Under the pieces are notes generated by a model, which was not told the DNA's origin, ran no database searches, and worked only from the letters and a program-made list of their open reading frames with translations. From the NCBI GenBank assembly GCA_015064155.1, contig SVST01000011.1, positions 1-64,000 of the forward strand: a DNA stretch of 64,000 nucleotides, read 5' to 3'. This stretch comes from Oscillospiraceae bacterium. Its GTDB lineage: Bacteria; Bacillota; Clostridia; Oscillospirales; CAG-272. Of this stretch, positions 52,101-59,785 are shown in pieces. The number at the start of each line of letters is the position of its first letter. The stretch's first letter is position 1. The position numbers were made by a program, and so were the translations under genes.

Positions 52101-52311
52101 CTTGCGGAAAGTTGGTGGTTGTCAGCTCGATATCGTTTGCAAGCATGACGTTTTCTCCCGCCTGCAAAGCCGCTACAAGCTCCTCCTCGGTTGTTACCAC
52201 GGTGTATACCGCGCCGTTAACCGCCGCCAGTTCAGATGCCGTTGAGGGCACGGTAAAGCCCACCGTCAGCATGGCAACGATCAATAACAAAGAAATGAGT
52301 CTTCTTTTCAT
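49111..52311 (-). CDS. Secreted beta-helix plus endonuclease/exonuclease/phosphatase protein, paralogue A
   Basis: 1066 aa. Signal peptide MKRRLISLLLIVAMLTVGFTVPSTASE. Residues about 100-450 are a repeat region with many GxxG turns (AAGFVGQNTAG, AGGIMGRNH, AGGIVGMVTPT), like the GLUG-type right-handed beta-helix in surface proteins. An Ig-like part follows (LRGIQLGQVKDGKLSIRLAAG), then a segment like the N-terminal domain of GH67 or DUF4838 enzymes (TLATHLSQRIAELTGISLPV). The last 270 residues are an EEP fold: SFNMG, AQEPWAG, VVNVHLDHV, VTGDMNS and SDHPAI. Likely a metal-dependent phosphodiesterase or nuclease acting outside the cell. AAGGAAGG precedes the ATG. Confidence 0.85.
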   Translation of the reverse strand: MKRRLISLLLIVAMLTVGFTVPSTASELAAVNGAVYTVVTTEEELVAALQAGENVMLANDIELTTTNFPQGKPIDIASGIIIDGNGYTLTYPTRRGAALFNFKAGTEVLKGTVNVRNINFGTKDAPIEIFGVDGLFRYATDLANELIFENVNFYVKKNYVTGNSGAIFATLGTVAHFRGCVLDVDMTNVTGGSLHGGWFGEISANGRVEMDDCTTMGTIVSPGGAAGFVGQNTAGALEFYNCRNLANVTATLYAAGFVANMGMGCVSTYAADCINYGNITSTDSGYDGIAGGIFARISNRATISNFRLHVVYRCANYGKITAANVAGGIMGRNHDHDYDGRSVLTLGSCENFGTVKGTSYAGGIVGMVTPTVYAAELIDCVNLGMIVSGGYAGNFAGLLSGGASINDAAVRETVIDGGYAAGAVFGASDKTGAIAGTYSGSYSIDIGPYAGKTVDVVAPEYSNVTYFGTLTTVPTGVQKADTAESLLTALSERLGTEVIEADASDRSAYVVLANPVLRGIQLGQVKDGKLSIRLAAGVYAKDAYQSFGFDVTVTNADGTTATKFYQATETVTTVEETVGSEKRTVKAENVAAKYLYTAVVSDVDAIGRATVQVTPVAIGKDGTKTYTGSTKLLAVVDGKVTNETMSLNGVLLENFAIVYKSTNTMAEKTLATHLSQRIAELTGISLPVMVEKRPHNRTYTINVGTVAAAGEVPAGRNISPLSDAVSIVISGDTTARLGEAVQHFIDLLEEKVVASNNALYVSAPIAAPAKTEVSIMSFNMGATDKGDIKAGEWDLLVEYLPDIFTAQEPWAGFLDDFCNNYAVRPTTEFKASTSDDDVMESDVNNKAFTGNDYYGIYWGMPRWTPDGPNANQGKASYSVIFYAKDRFTVNEEKSGTFMFSDTPDVIGSKLSKSSMPRCATYLTLTDVNTGKEFVVVNVHLDHVNGQVEQATILVDELIKRVGKDTPMLVTGDMNSRLDSAAIQHMMTNETMPLHSFDYLSTETYWSDNAKFHVIDWIFTNTPEKLDVSYYRFCNDFNMFYNNWTSGKLQMYMPSDHPAIYCEFSFR

Positions 52312-52385
52312 TTGATCCTTCCTTTCTTGGCAGATCCAAAAACAAGTTCTTCACGGAGTCTTTTAATTGCCCCGTCACGGTTACC

Positions 52386-52414
52386 ATTATATCGGAAAAC
52401 GGCGAATTTGTCAA
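52386..52414 (-). promoter_or_regulatory. Consensus sigma-A promoter of paralogue A
   Basis: Minus-strand TTGACA (52409-52414), 17-bp spacer, TATAAT (52386-52391), about 70 nt before the ATG at 52311. The rest of the 52312-52670 gap holds a possible plus-strand promoter (TTGGCA 52520, TATAGT 52543) for the serine dehydratase gene. Confidence 0.8.
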
Positions 52415-52670
52415 TATAATATTGAAATTTTGCATTTTTTTGGTCAACATGACGATTTCTTCACTCTGCCCCTCTCCGATCTGCATGGAAGTAAAAAAAT
52501 GGCACAGTTTACATGCCTTTTGGCAAGAAGCCAAAAAAAAATTATAGTATAATAAAAGAGTGCAGAAAGGCGTGCAACCAATGCAACCGTTTAAACTCAA
52601 TGCCGGGTCAGCATCCGCTTGGAGCAGCGAAAGAAGCGAGCACAGCTTATCACCAAGCAAAGGAACCAAA

Positions 52671-53879
52671 ATGGAAAGTATACGCGAGATTTACAAAAAA
52701 GGAAGAGGTCCCAGCAGTTCTCACACAATGGGGCCATTTAAAGCAGCAAAAATTTTCTGGGGACGCTACCCCTCTGCAGATCGATTTCGGGTGATTCTTT
52801 ACGGCTCACTGGCACTCACAGGGAAAGGGCATATGACCGATTCGGTCATACGAGATGCTTTTTCTCCGCTTGAAACCGAAATTGTTTTCGATAAGCAAAC
52901 ACCAACCTCCTTTCATCCCAACACCGCTGATTTTTTTGCGTATCAAAACGGCAAACAGATTGGACAAACCCGAGTCTACAGCATCGGCGGCGGAAGTATT
53001 CTGTTTGAGGGGGAAAGTCTAAGAGAAACACGTTCCATTTATCCTTACTCCACCTTCCGAGAAATCTCACGCTACTGCGTGGATCGCAATATGCGACTCT
53101 GTGATTTCGTTGAAGAAATCGAGGGACGAGAGATTTGGAGCTATCTTGCCGACGTTTGGGAAACAATGAAGAGATCTATACACGAGGGTCTTTCCACCTG
53201 CGGAGAGTTGGGAGGTGACTTGCACGTCATGCGTAAGGCGCACTATCTTTACAACCAACGCCACATCGACGAGTCGGCTCAAACAAAAGAAAACCGATTG
53301 GTGTGCGCCTATGCCTTTGCGGTCAGCGAGCAAAACGCAAGCGGAGGAGAAATCGTAACCGCCCCTACCTGCGGTGCTTGCGGTGTACTTCCCGCGGTGC
53401 TGAAATATATGCAAAAGCACAAGGGCTTCTCGGACGAGCAGATCCTGCGTGCGCTTTCCACGGGCGGGTTAATCGGAAATCTCATCAAAACAAATGCCTC
53501 AATCAGCGGCGCGGAATGCGGATGTCAAGCCGAGATTGGAAGTGCCTGCTCAATGGCTGCGGCTGCGCTCGGCGAGTTGTTTGGCATGGGCATCGAACAG
53601 ATCGAATACGCAGCAGAGGTGGCAATGGAGCACCATTTGGGATTGACCTGTGACCCGATCCGGGGGCTCGTGCAAATTCCTTGCATTGAGCGAAATGCCG
53701 TTGCCGCTATGCGCGCAATCAATGCCCTGAGTCTTGCAAACTTTTTAACGGCAATGAGCAAGATCTCCTTTGACACCGTTGTGAAAACTATGTATGAAAC
53801 CGGCATTCATCTCAAGAGTGAATACCGTGAAACCAGCGAGGGTGGTCTTGCTAAACACTATATCCGCAACCAAAAATAA
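52671..53879 (+). CDS. sdaA: L-serine dehydratase, single-chain
   Basis: 402 aa from ATG 52671 (MESIREIYKKGRGPSSSHTMGP), with AAAGGA upstream; the track's 37 extra residues lack a match. Converts L-serine to pyruvate and ammonia with an oxygen-sensitive [4Fe-4S] cluster. The N-terminal half has the GPSSSHTMGP motif and FHPNTADF; the C-terminal half holds the cluster cysteines in APTCGACGVLPAVL, AECGCQAEIGSACSMAAAA and GLTCDPIRGLVQIPC. It is the fused form, while B. subtilis has two subunits. First gene of a plus-strand set with the M20 peptidase 81 nt downstream. Confidence 0.93.
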   Translation: MESIREIYKKGRGPSSSHTMGPFKAAKIFWGRYPSADRFRVILYGSLALTGKGHMTDSVIRDAFSPLETEIVFDKQTPTSFHPNTADFFAYQNGKQIGQTRVYSIGGGSILFEGESLRETRSIYPYSTFREISRYCVDRNMRLCDFVEEIEGREIWSYLADVWETMKRSIHEGLSTCGELGGDLHVMRKAHYLYNQRHIDESAQTKENRLVCAYAFAVSEQNASGGEIVTAPTCGACGVLPAVLKYMQKHKGFSDEQILRALSTGGLIGNLIKTNASISGAECGCQAEIGSACSMAAAALGELFGMGIEQIEYAAEVAMEHHLGLTCDPIRGLVQIPCIERNAVAAMRAINALSLANFLTAMSKISFDTVVKTMYETGIHLKSEYRETSEGGLAKHYIRNQK

Positions 53880-53960
53880 GGATTCCGCATCTCAAAAGGC
53901 AATTAACATACCGAAATCAAAGAAAACAGGACAAAACGAAGAAAGGCTTAAGAATCTGCT

Positions 53961-55115
53961 ATGAAAGAACAATTGATCAAAACGATTGACGAATTAAACG
54001 AGGAATACGTAAAAATTTGGGAAGACGTCTGTAACATTGAAAGCCCCTGGAGCTGCAAGGAGGGCGTTGATGCCGTGGGCGAATATTTTATCCGCCATGC
54101 CAACGCACGCGGCTGGCAGGTAGAGGTGTTCCCGCAGGAGCGCGCGGGAAACGTCGTCATTATCACGATGAACCCCGAGGCAGACGCGGCTCCCATTGCT
54201 TTTTCGGGTCACATGGACACGGTTCACGAGGTGGGCAGCTTTGGCTATCCTCCTGTCAAGGTCGATTGGGAAAACGATAAGATCTACGGTCCCGGTACAA
54301 CCGACTGCAAGGGCGGTATCGTGGTTGGATTTTTGGCAATGGAGGCTTTGTACAGAATCGGATATAAGGCGCGTCCCGTCGTAATGTATCTGCAAAGCGA
54401 CGAGGAAAGCAGCGGCAAATTGAGTGCGGACGCGACCATCAATTACATCTGCCAAAGAGCGCAAGGAAGCGTTGGATTCTTCAACCTGGAAAACTCCCAC
54501 CGCGGAAAGCTGACGATGGGGATGAAAGGTATTGTAAGCTTCCAATTCACCGTAACAGGCGTAGAAGCACACTCTGCAGGATGTGCAACAAACGGCTCGA
54601 ACGCGATTCTGGAAGCGGCTTATAAGATCATTGAACTGGAGAAATTCAAGGACAGAGAGGGGCTGACCTGCTGTTGCTCGATCATCAACGGCGGAACCAA
54701 GCACAATATTGTTCCGGGCGAATGCAAGTTTATTGCAAACGTCCGCTTCGCCAAGAAAAGCCAGCTGGACGAATTTATCGAAGCCGCAAACAAGATTTGC
54801 GAAGATATCCACGTTCCCGGTTGCACCTGCACCATGGTATTGCCGCGTATCCGCCCCGCAATGGAGATCTGCGACAGAAACATGGAACTCTTCCACAGAA
54901 TGAACGAGATCTGGCGCGAAAACGGATTTGAGGAAGCACAAGTGAGTACAAGCCTTGGCGGTTCGGATGCCGCAAACGTTTCCTCTGCAGGTGTTCCAAC
55001 CGTGGAAGGATTGGGAAATCTTGGCGGATTCATTCACACTCCGAAGGAATACGGTATCATCTCCTCTCTTGCAGAATACGCGAAAAGACTCGCCATTGTC
55101 GCACTGAATCTTTGA
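53961..55115 (+). CDS. M20-family metallopeptidase
   Basis: 384 aa. Zinc-dependent co-catalytic aminoacylase/carboxypeptidase: metal ligands in SGHMDTVHE, GTTDCKGGIV and SDEESSGK, with the dimerisation domain VGVEAHSAGCATNGSNAI and the C-terminal GGSDAANVS and GFIHTPKEY ligands. Resembles carboxypeptidase G2 and ArgE/DapE-type enzymes; the substrate could be N-acyl or gamma-glutamyl peptides, inferred from its CapA-like neighbour. No signal peptide, so cytoplasmic. It sits 30 nt before the CapA-like gene. Confidence 0.88.
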   Translation: MKEQLIKTIDELNEEYVKIWEDVCNIESPWSCKEGVDAVGEYFIRHANARGWQVEVFPQERAGNVVIITMNPEADAAPIAFSGHMDTVHEVGSFGYPPVKVDWENDKIYGPGTTDCKGGIVVGFLAMEALYRIGYKARPVVMYLQSDEESSGKLSADATINYICQRAQGSVGFFNLENSHRGKLTMGMKGIVSFQFTVTGVEAHSAGCATNGSNAILEAAYKIIELEKFKDREGLTCCCSIINGGTKHNIVPGECKFIANVRFAKKSQLDEFIEAANKICEDIHVPGCTCTMVLPRIRPAMEICDRNMELFHRMNEIWRENGFEEAQVSTSLGGSDAANVSSAGVPTVEGLGNLGGFIHTPKEYGIISSLAEYAKRLAIVALNL

Positions 55116-55145
55116 TTTTTCCAAAAAAGGAAGGTACATAACGTT

Positions 55146-56459
55146 ATGAAATTACCGAAAATGAAATTCACCGCTGCGGGCGATATGCTGATTCAACGTG
55201 TGATCTCCACCGAATACGAGGGATTTGAACCAATCAGTGCGTACATCAAACGAGGGGATGCGCGCTTTTTCAACTTTGAATCGATCATCTACCGCGAAGG
55301 CATTTGGGGCAACCAATTCAACGGCGGTTCCTATCACAATTCCGATATCCGAACCCTGAAGATTGCCGCAGAATACGGCTTTAACATGATGTCCTTTGCC
55401 AATAACCATACCTTTGACTGGGGATATGGCGGACTGCTCTCAACGTTGGACGCGCTGAAGAACACCGATTTCGTTCACGCGGGCGTGGGTATGAATCTCG
55501 ACGAAGCGGCAGCTCCCGCTTATCTTGAAACCCCCACGGGCAGAGTGGCGCTCATCTCGATGGCTTCCTCCATTGCAGGTGCGGCAGCAATGGCGGGACG
55601 TCAATCCAGACGTATCCCCGGACGTCCCGGTGTAAACGCGCTGCGGACAAACAATTATATTGAGGTGACAAAGGAGCAATTTGACGTACTGCGGGAAATT
55701 GCCGAAACCAGCGGCATCAACGATTCGGTAGCCATTTCGCGTGCCGAGGGCTACGTTTCCCTAAACCCAGACACCACCTTGGTGGAGCTGGGATATCTTG
55801 CAAAATTCCGCTTGGGTGACAAAACCAAGTACCATTCAAAGCTCAACGAACGCGACATGACTCGCTTAGAGCGCGCGATCTATGAAGCCCGTTCGCAAGC
55901 CGACTATATTTTAGTCAGCATCCACGGACATGAGGTCACGGGAAATGCCAAAGAAAATCCCGCCGAGTTTTTGAAGGAATTTGCACACCGCGCAATCGAT
56001 ATGGGAGCGCATGCCGTGCTGGGTCACGGACCGCATCTGTTGCGTCCCTTGGAGATCTATCGAAATCGTCCCATTTTCTATTCGCTCGGCGATTTCATGC
56101 TACATAACGAGAGCGTTACCTTCGCGCCCGAGGACATGTACGAAAAATACGGCTTAACCTCGGATGATCCCTTGTGCGACATTTACCGCAAACGCTCGCG
56201 CGATTATACCGTAGGGCTGTTGACGGATCCTCGCATGATGGAATCGGTCATTCCCTATTTTGAGATGGAGGACGGAGAGCTGACACATTTGGAGCTGTTC
56301 CCGATTGAATTGGGCTTTGGGGAACCGCGCTATCGGCTCGGAAACCCAAGACCCTGCACTGATCGCGGAATCATTGAGCGTTTGGCAGAGATGTCGCGGG
56401 ATTACGGCACCGAGATCAGCATCAACGATCAAGGAATCGGCATTGTAAAATTAAAATAA
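55146..56459 (+). CDS. CapA-family metallophosphatase-like protein
   Basis: 437 aa. The PGA_cap/CapA domain begins MKFTAAGDMLIQRV, with FFNFESIIY, SFANNHTFDWG, SIHGHEV and VLGHGPHLLRPLEIY, where the Asp, Asn and His residues form the expected dimetal site of the calcineurin-like fold. CapA proteins are linked to poly-gamma-glutamate export or related peptide polymers, usually membrane-anchored; this copy has no signal or membrane helix, so a cytoplasmic phosphatase or peptide-processing role is also possible. AAGGAAGG precedes the ATG. Last gene of the plus-strand set. Confidence 0.85.
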   Translation: MKLPKMKFTAAGDMLIQRVISTEYEGFEPISAYIKRGDARFFNFESIIYREGIWGNQFNGGSYHNSDIRTLKIAAEYGFNMMSFANNHTFDWGYGGLLSTLDALKNTDFVHAGVGMNLDEAAAPAYLETPTGRVALISMASSIAGAAAMAGRQSRRIPGRPGVNALRTNNYIEVTKEQFDVLREIAETSGINDSVAISRAEGYVSLNPDTTLVELGYLAKFRLGDKTKYHSKLNERDMTRLERAIYEARSQADYILVSIHGHEVTGNAKENPAEFLKEFAHRAIDMGAHAVLGHGPHLLRPLEIYRNRPIFYSLGDFMLHNESVTFAPEDMYEKYGLTSDDPLCDIYRKRSRDYTVGLLTDPRMMESVIPYFEMEDGELTHLELFPIELGFGEPRYRLGNPRPCTDRGIIERLAEMSRDYGTEISINDQGIGIVKLK

Positions 56460-56472
56460 CGAAGCATTTGAA

Positions 56473-56520
56473 AAGCAAACAGAGGCTGCGCCGAACGGCA
56501 CAGCCTTTGTCTGCTTTTTT
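56473..56520 (+). terminator. Terminator of the serine dehydratase-CapA set
   Basis: AGCAAACAGAGGCTGCGCCG / CGGCACAGCCTTTGTCTGCT fold into an imperfect long stem, followed by TTTTTTTATTTTT. Confidence 0.8.
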
Positions 56521-56539
56521 TATTTTTCATTCGTCGCGA

Positions 56540-59500
56540 TCAACGGAACTTAAATTCGGTATAGATCGCGGGATGGTCGGAGGGCATTCCAACCACCAAT
56601 TCGGAGTTCCAAAGCCTGTTCAGGAAGGTATGCTCAAAGCAGTTGTTGTAGTACGAAACCTCGATCTTTTCGGGATGATTGATAAAGAACCAGTCGATGT
56701 TATAGTAACGTCTGTATGCCCGATCTGCAATTTCATCAAATGCTACCATCGGCATTACATCATTATCCTTGTACAGCTTGATCGGAGCACTGTGCGCACG
56801 GCTGTTCATGTCACCCATTACAATGATCGGCATGTCTGTGCCCACGCGCTTTTTCAGCTCGGACAGCAGAATGCTGATCTGTGCGATCTGCACCTCTTCC
56901 ACGAAATCCAGGTGGACATTGACCACGGTAAAGATATCGCCCGTGTTCTTATCGGTCATGGTCGCATAGGTGGCGCAACGTGCGAAATCGGAGCCCTTGA
57001 AATTGGTACCCGATTTATCGACCTCTGCGGACAGCCAGAAGGTGCCCGAACGGCTTTCATCCACTGTGAAGCGATCCTTTGCATACAAAATCACGGAATA
57101 GGATGCCTTACCTGCCGTGCAGGGATCACCCGGCACCCATCTGGGAAGTCCCCAGTAAACACCGTAGTAACCGTCACCCGTAAAGCACTTGTTGTTGACG
57201 TCGGATTTCATCACGTCGTCGTCCGCGGGATCGTCTTCAAACTTCACCTCGGGCTTGACCGCATAGTCATTGAGGAAGTCATCCAAAAAGCCTGCCCAAG
57301 GCTCCTGTGAGGTCCAGATATCGGGAAGATAATCCACGATCAACTCCCACTCTGCCTGCTTGATATCGGTGTTATCCTTTGCACCCATATTGTATGCCAT
57401 CATGGTCACTTCATCGTCTACGGGAACCGCAATGGCATCTTCAATCTTCCAGACGTTGTCCTTGCAAAGCAGCTTTTCCTCTACCGTATCGATAAAGTAC
57501 GAAATTGCTTCAGAAAGCTCGGCGGTATCGTCACCCGTAATCACGATGACACTCGACGAGTCCTGGGTGCAAATGGTGCGACCCGAAGTCGCAACCGTCG
57601 TTTGCGCGGTCTTTCCAATCAAGATCTTGGTACTCCGATCGGTCGCAACGGCATCGGAAATCACGGGAAGCGAAATGCCCGTCAGCTGCGCAATTTCGCT
57701 CGACATGCGTGTTGCCAAAAGCTCCTCGCAAAGCTTGTCGGAACTTGCGTAAACGATGACGTACTCGGAAAGCAACGCGTCGTTCAACAGCAAGGGCTCG
57801 GTCTTCAACACACCGTCACAATAGGAAATCACGCGCGTCTGTCCGAGATACTCGGTGCCGTCAATTCCTTTTGCATAGGGAGTCACTTCGATCACAACCG
57901 CATCGGTTGCCGACAGCTCCTCAAGCGTCACCGTGTAAAAATATTGGCTTGCCGATGCGTCGGCGCGAACCGCAGCGGTTCCGCCGTCCGAAACGGCATT
58001 CAAGGACTCATAAACTCGGTTGGCTCGGTAAGTCGATTCCACAATTTCGTCACCCGTGTGGAGCTTCACGGTAAATCCAAAGCTTTCGTAAGCATCCAAT
58101 GCGTTGATTGCCGCAGCCAAGCGCAGGTCAACGCAAGCGTCGGTAACCGCTACGCTCTGCTGTACACCGCGGAGCATCGGCTCAGCCGCAACGACGTAAG
58201 CATCCTTGTTGGAAGCGTCTGCCGCAACGAAGGATACGCCGCAAAGAGCCGCCATGTCTGCCAGCGTTTTCGGGAGCGTTTCCTCGGTAACCTTGGTAAT
58301 TCCCTCGGCAAGCGTTTCCTCCTTACCGATATAGGTAACCCCCGACACGGTGGGAGCCGTGATTGCCCACGCTTCTCCCTCAAATTTACCCTCTTGCAAA
58401 ACGTAATTTCCCGAAACGTACGGAACCAAAACGTCGGTTCCCCGTCTGGTGGAAATCACACCCGCGGCATATCCGCCCGTGATCACGCCGCCGCACAGCA
58501 TCGCCGCAAAGTTACCGGCATAACCGCTTTTGGAAACGATCTTGCCGAGATTTGCGCAATCGGTGATTTCGGCGCGGTAAGTCACGGGAGAGGCAATGCC
58601 CATAATACCTCCCGCATAAGCCTTTCCGCTTACCGTACCGTAGTTGATACACTCGTCAAAGGTGGAATAAGCGTAATTCGCATCCTTGCCGTCGGTATCA
58701 TAGTCATGAGAGGTTCCCACGATACCGCCTGCGCGGTTGCCTGCGGTGATGCTACCGTAATTCACACAGTTATAGAACACACGCAAACGCTGCTGTCCTT
58801 GGTCCTGACGGTTACTTGTGCGAGCCATAATACCGCCCGCACTTCCGTCATATCCGACACCCGTGGAGGTAACGGTTCCGTAGTTCGTACAGTTGGTGTA
58901 ATACATCGAATTCGCGCTGGTTCCGACGTTGGCAACGAACCCCGCCGTCATGCCGACACCGGTCACGCTTGCAAAGTTTTGGCAGTTGGTGAAGCGGGAG
59001 TTTCCGGCGGCGGCCTGCCCGACAAAGCCACCCGTGCAAAGTCCGCCGCCCGTAACCGTTCCGTAGGTTGCGCAATCGGTCATCACAAGGTCACCGCCAT
59101 AGATCCCACCGATCCAGCCGCCAACCAAATTGCCCTCCACCGAGGACGAGAGCGTGGTGTTCAGCGTACATCCGAAAAAGGACACGACGTTACGCAGGGT
59201 CGCGTAAATCGCACCGACTCCGGCACCGGTCAGCGACTCTCCGTTTACGCAGAAATCCACGTTTTGATAGATGATCCGACAGGTATCTGCCGATTCATCG
59301 GAAAACAGCGAAACGCTTCCCGAAAGGGTCATGGGATATTCCTCGGTTCCGAAACGAACGTTTCTGATATAGCTCGTTTCCTCGCCGACCTTGCTGCTTC
59401 CCTCTTCGGTTCCTGCGGCATAAATAAACAAGGGCTCGGTTCTGGTGCTTTTGTAGATCAGGCTATGACCGTTTCCGTCCAGGATCGTGCCGGGCTTGAC

Positions 59501-59719
59501 GGTAATGGCAGAATCAAAGTACCAGTTCAGCGTGATATCCCTTTTGAGCAGAATATTTCCGCCCCGCGAAAGAACGTCGTACAGCTGCTTTGCGGTAGAA
59601 ACCGCGTAGTACTCAATCCCCCCCACGGTTTCCGTGGCTGCGGTAACAACTACAGAGGGGAAAAGCGTTACCAGCATTGCAACGGTCAATAATAGTGCTA
59701 CGATACGTTTCTTTGACAT
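56540..59719 (-). CDS. Secreted beta-helix plus EEP protein, paralogue B
   Basis: 1059 aa from ATG 59719 (GGAG upstream; MSKKRIVALLLTVAMLVTLFPSVVVTAATE is a signal peptide). Same domain order as paralogues A and C: beta-helix repeats with AGGIMARTS and AGGIVGTSHD; Ig-like (LRGVQQSVAVTDACVDLRLAA); an inserted-domain segment LLATRMSSEIAQLTGISLPV; and a C-terminal EEP domain with AYNMGAKD, SQEPWAGF, VVNVHLDF, VMGDMNSRAHSA and SDHPAIY. All four EEP motif positions are intact. It is 66 nt after paralogue C and probably cotranscribed with it. It shares 137 identical bases with C in the EEP region. Confidence 0.85.
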   Translation of the reverse strand: MSKKRIVALLLTVAMLVTLFPSVVVTAATETVGGIEYYAVSTAKQLYDVLSRGGNILLKRDITLNWYFDSAITVKPGTILDGNGHSLIYKSTRTEPLFIYAAGTEEGSSKVGEETSYIRNVRFGTEEYPMTLSGSVSLFSDESADTCRIIYQNVDFCVNGESLTGAGVGAIYATLRNVVSFFGCTLNTTLSSSVEGNLVGGWIGGIYGGDLVMTDCATYGTVTGGGLCTGGFVGQAAAGNSRFTNCQNFASVTGVGMTAGFVANVGTSANSMYYTNCTNYGTVTSTGVGYDGSAGGIMARTSNRQDQGQQRLRVFYNCVNYGSITAGNRAGGIVGTSHDYDTDGKDANYAYSTFDECINYGTVSGKAYAGGIMGIASPVTYRAEITDCANLGKIVSKSGYAGNFAAMLCGGVITGGYAAGVISTRRGTDVLVPYVSGNYVLQEGKFEGEAWAITAPTVSGVTYIGKEETLAEGITKVTEETLPKTLADMAALCGVSFVAADASNKDAYVVAAEPMLRGVQQSVAVTDACVDLRLAAAINALDAYESFGFTVKLHTGDEIVESTYRANRVYESLNAVSDGGTAAVRADASASQYFYTVTLEELSATDAVVIEVTPYAKGIDGTEYLGQTRVISYCDGVLKTEPLLLNDALLSEYVIVYASSDKLCEELLATRMSSEIAQLTGISLPVISDAVATDRSTKILIGKTAQTTVATSGRTICTQDSSSVIVITGDDTAELSEAISYFIDTVEEKLLCKDNVWKIEDAIAVPVDDEVTMMAYNMGAKDNTDIKQAEWELIVDYLPDIWTSQEPWAGFLDDFLNDYAVKPEVKFEDDPADDDVMKSDVNNKCFTGDGYYGVYWGLPRWVPGDPCTAGKASYSVILYAKDRFTVDESRSGTFWLSAEVDKSGTNFKGSDFARCATYATMTDKNTGDIFTVVNVHLDFVEEVQIAQISILLSELKKRVGTDMPIIVMGDMNSRAHSAPIKLYKDNDVMPMVAFDEIADRAYRRYYNIDWFFINHPEKIEVSYYNNCFEHTFLNRLWNSELVVGMPSDHPAIYTEFKFR

Positions 59720-59785
59720 TTTACGCTCCTTTTTGCAAAACAAAAAATTTTGAGAATCGGTTGTTCGGTTTTACCCGTGCCCCGA

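Noticed and set aside
57602-59692. Plus-strand 696-aa ORF (and the similar 59750-61516)
   Set aside because: Antisense shadows of paralogues B and C; no RBS and no domain.
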